In this document: positions 46,079 through 52,938 of the stretch, piece by piece
Layout: the number at the start of each line of letters is the position of its first letter
Numbering within the stretch: position 1 is the first letter of the stretch
From: [Flexibacter] sp. ATCC 35208
Lineage (GTDB): Bacteria > Bacteroidota > Bacteroidia > Chitinophagales > Chitinophagaceae
DNA: 64,000 nucleotides
Direction: 5' to 3'
NCBI RefSeq assembly: GCF_001975825.1
Contig: NZ_MTKN01000024.1
Location: 1-64,000, forward strand
The notes under the pieces: model-generated
What the model was told of the DNA's origin: nothing
Database searches by the model: none
What the model saw: the letters and a program-made list of their open reading frames with translations, nothing else
Translations under genes and position numbers: made by a program

Positions 46079-47064
46079 GAACAATAACGTTTTTTAATAA
46101 TAAAGGAGGAGTAGGAAAGACAACAACAGTTTACCACCTTGCCTGGATGTTATCCGAGTTAGGTGTAAAAACCATAGCCATTGATTTAGATCCTCAATCT
46201 AACTTAACTTCTATGTTTCTAACGGAAAGTCGGCTACAGGAAGTATATGAGAGTAATGCATTATCAACAATATTGGATGCCATTACGCCGATTGTAAATG
46301 GTGATCCCGCAGTACCTGCTCATATAGAACCAATTAATGATAATCTTGGGGTAATCCTGGGAAATCTAGCGCTGTCTACATTTGAAGACACTTTAAGTGA
46401 TGCGTGGTTGAAATGCTTAAATCAAGAAAATTATTCCTTTAAAATTACCAGTATCTTCAAAACAATTATTGAGGAAGCGACTCAACGATTCGGAGCAGAA
46501 GTAGCTTTAATTGACGTCGGTCCAAATCTCGGGGCTATCAACAGAGCAATAACAATTAGTTCAGATTATATCATTATGCCTGTTGCTTCAGATTTATTTT
46601 CTCTTCAAGGCATAAAAAATCTTGGTAAAACGTTAGGTATCTGGAAAGGTCAATGGAATCTAAGAAAAGCTCATCGGCCATCAAATCTTAGTTTCAGAAT
46701 TCCTGAGAATGACGCAGTTCCTGCTGGGTATATTATTATGCAGTATTCAGCGAAAGAAAACCGTCCTGTAAAATCATACTTAAAATGGGGGAATAGAATC
46801 CCTAATGTATATAGAGAATTTGTTCTGGGTTTATCAAGTGAATACGGCCCTACAATTGAAGGAGACACAAACTGCATTGCACTTTTAAAACATTATCGGA
46901 GCTTGGCACCAATGTCTATGGAAGCTCATAAACCAATTTTCTTATTACGACCTGCAGACGGAGCTATAGGTGCACACTTGTATGCTGTGCAAAAGTGTTA
47001 TGAAGAATTTAAAGACTTAACTATAAAAATTCTCGAAAGGTGCCCTGACGTAGCAAATAACTGA
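46069..47064 (+). CDS. ParA-type AAA ATPase
   Basis: This 331-residue P-loop ATPase has the deviant Walker A KGGVGKTT (12-19), the A' motif DLDPQSN (39-45), and Walker B with IDVGPNLGAINRA (about 148-160). A C-terminal extension after about residue 190 (including SAKENRPVKSYLKWGNRIP) is not part of a minimal partition ATPase. No ParB gene or parS-like site is nearby, so plasmid-type partitioning is unlikely; with the AlbA_2 partner it may be a defence or sensing protein. Start may be the ATG at 46069 or the one at 46075 that overlaps the AlbA_2 stop as ATGA. Confidence 0.9.
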   Translation: MAMRTITFFNNKGGVGKTTTVYHLAWMLSELGVKTIAIDLDPQSNLTSMFLTESRLQEVYESNALSTILDAITPIVNGDPAVPAHIEPINDNLGVILGNLALSTFEDTLSDAWLKCLNQENYSFKITSIFKTIIEEATQRFGAEVALIDVGPNLGAINRAITISSDYIIMPVASDLFSLQGIKNLGKTLGIWKGQWNLRKAHRPSNLSFRIPENDAVPAGYIIMQYSAKENRPVKSYLKWGNRIPNVYREFVLGLSSEYGPTIEGDTNCIALLKHYRSLAPMSMEAHKPIFLLRPADGAIGAHLYAVQKCYEEFKDLTIKILERCPDVANN

Positions 47065-47178
47065 CGTGTATTTATATACAAAAAAACAATAGTCATTCCT
47101 TTGGAATTTCAATCTTCAAAATTATTGCCAGACTAAAAACTAACTTCTTTAGCAATTTATTATTTACTTTGCAGCTTC

Positions 47179-47991
47179 ATGTCACTTTACATCACATCAC
47201 TTAATTCCGGTAGCAATGGTAATTGCTATTACATAGGCAACGACCATGAAGCGATCATGGTAGACGCCGGGCTCTCCTGCAGAGAAACCGAGCGCCGCAT
47301 GCACCGCCTGGGATTGAGTATGACGAAGGTAAAGGCGCTCTTTATCTCGCACGAGCACACGGATCATATAAAAGGGATCACTATTCTTTCTAAAAAGTAC
47401 AACCTCCCTGTTTATATCACCCCTGCTACCCAACGTAGCGGCAATCTCCTCTTACAGGAACAGCAGGCTATCTCTTTTCTCCCTTACATGCCGGTTCAGA
47501 TCGGCGAACTGAGCATCACGGCTTTTCCAAAATTCCATGATGCGGTAGAGCCACATTCTTTTATAATATCTGGTAATGCTATTAATATAGGCGTCTTCAC
47601 AGACATTGGTACCCCCTGCGAGCATTTAATTAAACATTTCCAGATTTGCCATGCGGCGTTTTTGGAGGCGAATTATGATGAGGTGATGTTGGAGAATGGG
47701 CAGTATCCTTATCATTTAAAGAAGAGGATACGGGGTGGGCATGGGCATTTGTCCAATAAGCAGGCGTTAGAGCTATTTAAAAAGCATAGGCCACCGTTTA
47801 TGACGCATTTGTTTCTTTCTCACTTATCGAAGGATAATAATGATCCGGATGTGGTATTGGAGTTATTTCAGCAGCATGCCGGGGATACGCATATCGCGGT
47901 AGCTTCAAGGTATCAGGAGACGCCGGTATATAATATATCAGATAATGGGAAGATGGCGCCGGTTAGGTATACGCAGATGAGTATGTTTTAG
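47179..47991 (+). CDS. Metallo-beta-lactamase-fold hydrolase, YycJ/WalJ-like
   Basis: This 270-residue cytoplasmic hydrolase has the HxHxDH zinc motif SHEHTDHIKG (about 57-66) and a second-site GHGHLSNK, with the N-terminal SLNSGSNGNCYYIG typical of the YycJ (WalJ) group. These enzymes are linked to DNA repair or cell-wall control; the substrate is unknown. A 114 bp gap separates it from the XRE/ParA cassette, and its codon use resembles the core genome. Confidence 0.93.
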   Translation: MSLYITSLNSGSNGNCYYIGNDHEAIMVDAGLSCRETERRMHRLGLSMTKVKALFISHEHTDHIKGITILSKKYNLPVYITPATQRSGNLLLQEQQAISFLPYMPVQIGELSITAFPKFHDAVEPHSFIISGNAINIGVFTDIGTPCEHLIKHFQICHAAFLEANYDEVMLENGQYPYHLKKRIRGGHGHLSNKQALELFKKHRPPFMTHLFLSHLSKDNNDPDVVLELFQQHAGDTHIAVASRYQETPVYNISDNGKMAPVRYTQMSMF

Positions 47992-48332
47992 TGATAGGGT
48001 ATCAGTATTTAAAAAGGTAACCCAATAGTAAGTCCTTGCTGCTGCCACAGCCCCCTGTCTGCCTCTCTCCAATTATTACCTCCCAAGGGCGCCAGCCCAA
48101 TAATAAGCTCTTCCTTGCTGCCGCAGGCCAATTTCCCACCTATCATTCGCATTTCTCCTTCAAAAAAATCCCCCTATTCCACTTTCAGCATGCTCCTGTC
48201 CTCCCCACAGCAGCCCCTTCCCTCCCAAAATCCCCCATTCTCCTGACTACAAATACTTTCCTTCCTGACTCTCATCAGCATTTAACAACCCATCTGCTGG
48301 TAATTTTGAGGCATCAAAGTCAATGAAACGAT
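47992..48332. other. C-rich spacer with imperfect repeats
   Basis: These 341 bases show no convincing gene. A block near 48020-48060 (caatagtaag..ccttgctgctgccacag) recurs with changes near 48100-48135 (caataataag..ccttgctgccgcagg), and C-rich pyrimidine runs follow. The promoter of the CoA-transferase sits at its right end. Confidence 0.55.
48301..48308 (+). promoter_or_regulatory. Bacteroidota -7 promoter box (TAATTTTG)
   Basis: TAATTTTG matches TAnnTTTG and lies 24 bp before the CoA-transferase start. A TTTA about 17 bp upstream may be a weak -33 element. Confidence 0.5.
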
Positions 48333-49622
48333 ATGTTTAAGTATATCCCGGCATCAGAAGCTGTAAAGTGTGTGACTTCAGGTAACCGTGTTTTTATCCA
48401 TGGATCCGCCGCAACGCCAATGCACCTTTTAAAAGCCCTTCAAGATAGGCACGCAGAATTGGAGAATGTTGAATTAACAAGCATCACAACCTTAGGTAAG
48501 GTAGACTTCGACAATCCTGCATACAGAAAAAGCTTTTTTGTTAATTGCCTTTTCACATCCGCTGCCAACCGTAAGGTAGTGAATAGTGAGGATGGTGACT
48601 ACGTTCCTATTTTCCTGAGTCAGATACCTCAGCTGTTCAAAAAGAACATTCTGCCTCCGGATGTTGCATTTATTTCAGTATCACCTCCGGATCAACACGG
48701 CTATTGCTCACTGGGTACCTCAGTAGACATCGCCCGCGCTGCAACGGAAGTAGCAAAATATATCGTGGCACAGGTAAATCCTAAAATGCCACGCACTCAC
48801 GGTGAAGGTTTCATCCACGTATCACGCTTCCACGCTGCCGTATGGCACGAAGAAGATCTACCAGTACTGGACTACTCTTCAGATGCTACCCCAGTCACCG
48901 CTCAGATTGGCCGCAATATCGCTACCCTGGTAGAAGACGGCGCCACCCTGCAGTTAGGTATCGGCAGCATCCCTGATTATGTGTTAAAGAACCTGACCAA
49001 CCATAAGAACCTGGGCTTGCACACAGAAATGATGTCCGACGGCGTCATTCCATTGATCGAAAGTGGTGTAATCAACAATAGCCTGAAGAAAGTGAACGTA
49101 GGCAGAAATGTCACAGCTTTCATGGCAGGTACCCGCAAACTGTATGATTTTGTAAACGATAACCCAACCGTAAGGGTACTGGCTATCGACTATGTAAATG
49201 ATACAGCTGTGATCCGTCAGAATCCAAAAGCTACCGCTATCAACAGCGCCATCGAAGTAGACCTCACTGGTCAGGTGTGTGCAGATAGTATCGGTACTTA
49301 CCAATACTCCGGTATCGGTGGGCAGATGGACTTTATGAGAGGTGCTTCATTGTCAGATGGTGGTAAGCCAATCATTGCGCTGCCATCCGTGACAAACAAA
49401 GGTATCTCCCGCATCACTCCTTACCTGAAACAAGGTGCTGGTGTGGTGACTACAAGAGGACATATACATTGGGTGGTGACTGAATATGGTATTACGAACC
49501 TGTTCGGTAAAGGCCTGAAACAAAGAGGTAAAGCGCTGATCGAAATTGCACACCCTGATCATAGGGAAGCATTAGAGAGAGCTTTCTTCGAAAGATATGC
49601 TAAAAAATCAGCGGTAATATAA
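48333..49622 (+). CDS. Acetyl-CoA hydrolase/4-hydroxybutyrate CoA-transferase-like protein
   Basis: This 429-residue enzyme moves CoA between small carboxylic acids, for example acetyl-CoA to butyrate or 4-hydroxybutyrate. The proposed catalytic Glu232 is in LGLHTEMMSDG, in the place of Glu238 of the Clostridium 4-hydroxybutyrate enzyme, and the CoA-binding GQMDFMRGAS and VVTEYGITNL motifs are present. Length matches the single-chain group. Single gene with its own terminator. Confidence 0.93.
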   Translation: MFKYIPASEAVKCVTSGNRVFIHGSAATPMHLLKALQDRHAELENVELTSITTLGKVDFDNPAYRKSFFVNCLFTSAANRKVVNSEDGDYVPIFLSQIPQLFKKNILPPDVAFISVSPPDQHGYCSLGTSVDIARAATEVAKYIVAQVNPKMPRTHGEGFIHVSRFHAAVWHEEDLPVLDYSSDATPVTAQIGRNIATLVEDGATLQLGIGSIPDYVLKNLTNHKNLGLHTEMMSDGVIPLIESGVINNSLKKVNVGRNVTAFMAGTRKLYDFVNDNPTVRVLAIDYVNDTAVIRQNPKATAINSAIEVDLTGQVCADSIGTYQYSGIGGQMDFMRGASLSDGGKPIIALPSVTNKGISRITPYLKQGAGVVTTRGHIHWVVTEYGITNLFGKGLKQRGKALIEIAHPDHREALERAFFERYAKKSAVI

Positions 49623-49646
49623 GATATTAAAGATAACACTGGTTAC

Positions 49647-49730
49647 AAGGAAGGTCCATTGTGCGCGATTTGCAACGGGCATTCTGACATCCCGGAATGC
49701 CCTTCTTCTGACCTTCCTTTCTTTTTTATT
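49647..49730 (+). terminator. Nested-hairpin terminator after the CoA-transferase
   Basis: An outer 10 bp stem (49647-49656 with 49710-49719) encloses an inner 8 bp stem (49677-49684 with 49695-49702); a CTTTTTTATT run follows. Confidence 0.85.
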
Positions 49731-50012
49731 TTGCTGGTAAGTTTTTATTTTGGTTGCTTTCATTCAAATAATAGCAGAACCTGGCTGTGAGGCAAGGTTT
49801 TGCTTTTTTGATTTATAAAGTTACGCTGGCTTTATTTCATAAAAAAGACCGGGATTATTTTATAAGAAGGAACCTGACCTTTTATAATAATGAGCTAACC
49901 TTATTTTATAAGGACCTGTTATCAAAAGGACCTGGCTTTATTGAAAATACATACTCAATAGGCTCTGCCTTCAATTAGTTTATTTTCCCAATTTCCGCCG
50001 CTGGCAACCTTC
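49731..50012. other. AT-rich spacer with short degenerate repeats
   Basis: Contains repeated ttattttataag and (a)acctg(a/g)c elements spaced about 30-45 bp between about 49770 and 49960. A 63-codon frame across it (49787-49978) is an effect of the repeats. No gene accepted. Confidence 0.5.
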
Positions 50013-50381
50013 TTACACAATCACCTGCTGCATGATCCGCTTCCTATGCTGCACTCCCCACTTCGCCATTTCCGAAATAATGCTCTGCAATGTTCCACCA
50101 TAGTCAGTCAGCTCATACTCCACCGTTACCGGCTTTGTATCATGCACGGTCCGCTTTACCAGCTCATTCATTTCCAACTCTCTTAACTCTTTTGACAGCA
50201 TCTTGGACCCTATTCCTTCCACTTCTCTTTGCAATTCCATAAATCGTCGCTTTCCAAAACTCAGCGAACCAATGATGGAAATCTTCCATTTCCCATTCAA
50301 CACATCCAGGGTATCATGTATGGCCCGTAAATGTCCCTGACATTCTTCAGACCTTTCCTGCGAATGAATTTTCTTACTCAT
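50013..50381 (-). CDS. HxlR-family winged-helix regulator
   Basis: This 122-residue regulator has the HxlR pattern: HDTLDVLNGKWKISIIGSL (about 22-40), GIGSKMLSKELRELE (about 56-70) and TVEYELTDYGGTL (about 84-96). Such proteins sense small molecules and control a neighbouring gene; here no obvious target is divergent from it, and the next gene is TlpA-like on the same strand. Confidence 0.93.
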   Translation of the reverse strand: MSKKIHSQERSEECQGHLRAIHDTLDVLNGKWKISIIGSLSFGKRRFMELQREVEGIGSKMLSKELRELEMNELVKRTVHDTKPVTVEYELTDYGGTLQSIISEMAKWGVQHRKRIMQQVIV

Positions 50382-50454
50382 AACAGCTTTACTGTACCGT
50401 CAAAAGTACAGGATGTAGGAGTAATTTCAAAAAAACCACCCTGGGGGCGTGTTT

Positions 50455-50686
50455 CCGACAGCTTTTTCCCTAATTCCTGCCTTCAGGTACCCACCGTGCC
50501 CTAACGCAGCACCTCCATCTACCTCTCCTCCAACGGCTGTTTTCAGATACTGTACAATGATAATTTTCCTTCACAATCTATCAAAAACTCCTCCCTAACG
50601 CAGGACCTCCGTCAACTTCTCTTCTAACGCCTCCCCTCTCAGATACCTTGCAACAATAACCCCTTTAGGATCGATCAAAAAGTTAC
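50455..50686. repeat. Tandem decayed copies of the 3' end of the TlpA-like gene
   Basis: The last about 92 bases of the gene (50593-50686) recur at 50499-50590, and a partial third copy lies at about 50455-50498. Read on the minus strand the second copy still encodes FLIDCEG, LEER and MEVLR, matching FLIDPKG, LEEK and TEVLR of the intact gene, but with stop codons. So these are non-functional tandem duplicates of the coding end. Confidence 0.85.
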
Positions 50687-51686
50687 AAGGAATCGCCTTA
50701 ATCCCATACTCCTGCGCCAATTTCCCCTGAAACCCCTGTAAATCAGACACCTGCACCCACGGCATTCTATCCTCCGCAATCGCCTGTTGCCAACTCTCTT
50801 TCTTTTCATCCAGCGATACCCCTAAAACTGTAAAATTCTTATGCTTAAACTGATTATACGCTTTCAACAAATTTGGATTCTCCGCCCTGCAAGGCTTACA
50901 CCAACTCGCCCAGAAATCTATCAATACATACTTCCCCTTCAGATCCGCCAATCTTACCGTATCCCCATTCACATCGGTCTGTTTAAAATCCATCAATGTC
51001 TGTCCGACCGCACTCTTTTTCAAAACTGCAATTCTTTCCTGCAGAGCCTTTCCGGGAGTCGTGCTTACCATGGCCGGAGATAATTTCCGGAAAAGGCTAT
51101 CCAGCAAGGTCGGATCTCCCACCAGCGCCATATCACTCAGCAGCGATACGCTCACCACACTTCCTGGATGGGTAGCGATGAATTGATTCGTTCTTTCATC
51201 TTTCACTTCATCCAAAGAATCAAACTTCGTCCTGATCAACTCCTTCAAACTATCATTGTCCTTCGCCTTTACCCACTGATCAGTTAATGCCTGTCCTTCT
51301 TTTTTAATATCCGCCAGGGACCTTTGATATTCATCAAAGTCCGCTTGTGGCGCAGAACCTGTAATCCGTAACTGATCGAGTGAATCAATATGGCCATGAA
51401 TCTCCACGGCCGAATTATCCATATACAATGGAATGGTTTTGTCGCCTATCCGCAACATCAGCCGCTGTACTTCCTGGATATCTCCTGACCAGCTGAATGC
51501 ACCGTCTTTTACAGGTATCGGTTCTGTGTTATAAGTGTCACCCGCAGGGATGTTCAGGAAAATAGCGGGATCATACAATCCATCGATGGTACCAGTGATG
51601 CTGGCATGTGGGGTATCCTGCTTACAACCAGGTGCGAAAAGCAAGCCTGCGGCGAGGATAGCGAGGGGTAAATAACGCGTTGGCAT
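50595..51686 (-). CDS. TlpA-family thiol-disulfide oxidoreductase lipoprotein with DUF4369 domain
   Basis: This 363-residue lipoprotein (lipobox FAPGC, Cys 21) faces the periplasm. Residues about 28-115 match the DUF4369 domain, and the C-terminal thioredoxin domain (about 228-363) has the redox pair in WCKPC (263-266) and the cis-proline in AIP (about 332-333). It probably reduces or repairs disulfides of exported proteins. Its 3' end is present in decayed extra copies just downstream. Confidence 0.95.
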   Translation of the reverse strand: MPTRYLPLAILAAGLLFAPGCKQDTPHASITGTIDGLYDPAIFLNIPAGDTYNTEPIPVKDGAFSWSGDIQEVQRLMLRIGDKTIPLYMDNSAVEIHGHIDSLDQLRITGSAPQADFDEYQRSLADIKKEGQALTDQWVKAKDNDSLKELIRTKFDSLDEVKDERTNQFIATHPGSVVSVSLLSDMALVGDPTLLDSLFRKLSPAMVSTTPGKALQERIAVLKKSAVGQTLMDFKQTDVNGDTVRLADLKGKYVLIDFWASWCKPCRAENPNLLKAYNQFKHKNFTVLGVSLDEKKESWQQAIAEDRMPWVQVSDLQGFQGKLAQEYGIKAIPCNFLIDPKGVIVARYLRGEALEEKLTEVLR

Positions 51687-51733
51687 AATGGGGTTTTAAA
51701 GGGATGTTGGGTTAAACTATTGGGTAAATGTAA

Positions 51734-51836
51734 ATCTTTAGAGTTAAATGCCAAACTGTAACTTTATATGCTAAAATATTCCTTTAATGTTGTTACTTGA
51801 ATGCTAAAGGATCTTTAAGGTTAAATGCCAAACTAT
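51734..51836. repeat. Direct repeat at the end of the truncated minus-strand gene
   Basis: A 26-base segment at 51734-51759 recurs at 51811-51836 with three differences. The right copy includes the stop codon (51833-51835) of the remnant gene. Between them are weaker ATGCTAAA-type elements. Confidence 0.75.
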
Positions 51837-52117
51837 CCTTCCAATTCCTCTATCATCTCATTATCAACTTCCAATTGCAAATAAGTAATATTAATATTCA
51901 AAATCTCCTTCGCCGGTATCACGATCACATCCGCTGGTAAATCAATCGGAATCCCAGGCTCATTCGAATAAGCAGTCGTCTTCCCACCCTCTCCCAAAGG
52001 CTGCTCTGTCAGCGCCTGTTTCCTCAAATCCCTGCGGGTCACCTGCGTTAAGACAATGTAATTCAGCTCTGTCGACTTAGTCTGAAAGTAATAATTTTCC
52101 AGGTAACCTGAATACCA
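51833..52117 (-). pseudogene. 5'-truncated gene remnant, unknown family
   Basis: An open frame runs from 52117 to the stop at 51833, with coding-like sequence (YLENYYFQTKSTELNYIVL, then TQVTRRDLRKQ) but no ATG; the only start-like codon is a GTG at 52042. A TGA lies directly upstream (52118-52120). The predicted end is acidic (NEMIEELEG). It appears to have lost its 5' part where the winged-helix remnant begins. I do not recognise the family. Confidence 0.6.
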
Positions 52118-52275
52118 TCATCATTGACGGTCAGGTAGCAGGTACATGGAAACGGGAAATAAAAAAAGATGAGGTAAAAGTTAGCTTACAGCCATTTGAA
52201 AAGTTAACCACCGCGCAGGAAACAAAATTAAAAAAAGCAGAAAAAGAATATATCAGTTTCACAAGTTCGAAATAG
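52081..52275 (+). pseudogene. C-terminal remnant of a winged-helix DNA-binding (HTH_42-type) protein
   Basis: The plus-strand frame at 52081-52275 reads TIIIDGQVAGTWKREIKKDE, then EVKVSLQPFEKL, and ends FTSSK plus stop. This matches the C-terminus of winged-helix DNA-binding proteins of the HTH_42 group, where (V/I)DG-V-GTW-R is a fixed motif. The other 280 or so residues are absent: a stop codon lies just upstream and the region is shared with the opposite-strand remnant. Confidence 0.7.
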
Positions 52276-52319
52276 AAAAAAGAATACTAACAGAATGAGC
52301 TCACGAAAAAGGGATTGGT

Positions 52320-52901
52320 TTAGAATAACTCTTCCTCCTCCATATCCTCCAAAAAACTCCACGCCTTGTCCTCACTCTTATACAAAAACAAATAATCCCT
52401 CAACCGCTTTTCTATCCCCATCCCCTGTATCTTATACAACTCTATCTTCAAATTACTAATCCCCTCTTCATCATCCGCCGCCGTCATAAACACCAGATCA
52501 TAACTCGGAAACGCCACCACCAGGTCCTTCCCAAAATGCGCCGCCACTTTCTCCCATATTGGCGCTACTAATATAGCCGTTGCACAATGATCCGGCTCCC
52601 CTTCCAATTCATAACAACCAAAAATAGTCTGCACTATTTTAAACTCAAAATCTCTTATGAAATTATTTGTAGCCAACGCCATTATTTCCTCCGCTGTCAT
52701 TTCATCGCCCAAATGACATTTGCTGATAAACGTGAATTTATCTCCTCTATCAATCACATATCCCAAAGCAAGGTCCTTCAGCCATAACCGGTGAATAGGA
52801 AAATCTGCCTCATCCTCCAACACCAACTTTAATTCATCTATCAAAAAAACTCTCGGGTAAATTTTATCCTTATACGCCTTTAAATCTGCCTGCATTGCCA
52901 T
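52320..52901 (-). CDS. DUF1444 (YtpQ)-like protein
   Basis: This 193-residue cytoplasmic protein resembles the YtpQ group in the stretch GKDLVVAFPSYDLVFMTA (about 124-141), placed near the C-terminus as in that family. Function of YtpQ proteins is unknown. The tail is acidic (FLEDMEEEEL). No operon partner. Family call is tentative. Confidence 0.65.
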   Translation of the reverse strand: MAMQADLKAYKDKIYPRVFLIDELKLVLEDEADFPIHRLWLKDLALGYVIDRGDKFTFISKCHLGDEMTAEEIMALATNNFIRDFEFKIVQTIFGCYELEGEPDHCATAILVAPIWEKVAAHFGKDLVVAFPSYDLVFMTAADDEEGISNLKIELYKIQGMGIEKRLRDYLFLYKSEDKAWSFLEDMEEEELF

Positions 52902-52938
52902 ATCGATCGATTTGATTTTATCTGAATGTAATTCAATT

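Noticed and set aside
46069..47064. Plasmid or chromosome partition locus
   Set aside because: ParA is alone: no ParB gene, no centromere-like repeat array, and no replication gene in the window.
48036..48326. 96-codon open frame before the CoA-transferase
   Set aside because: Made of C-rich pyrimidine tracts with a Pro/Ser/Thr/His composition and imperfect repeats; covers the CoA-transferase promoter.
49787..49978. 63-codon open frame in AT-rich spacer
   Set aside because: Produced by repeated ttattttataag elements; no family and no ATG start (GTG).
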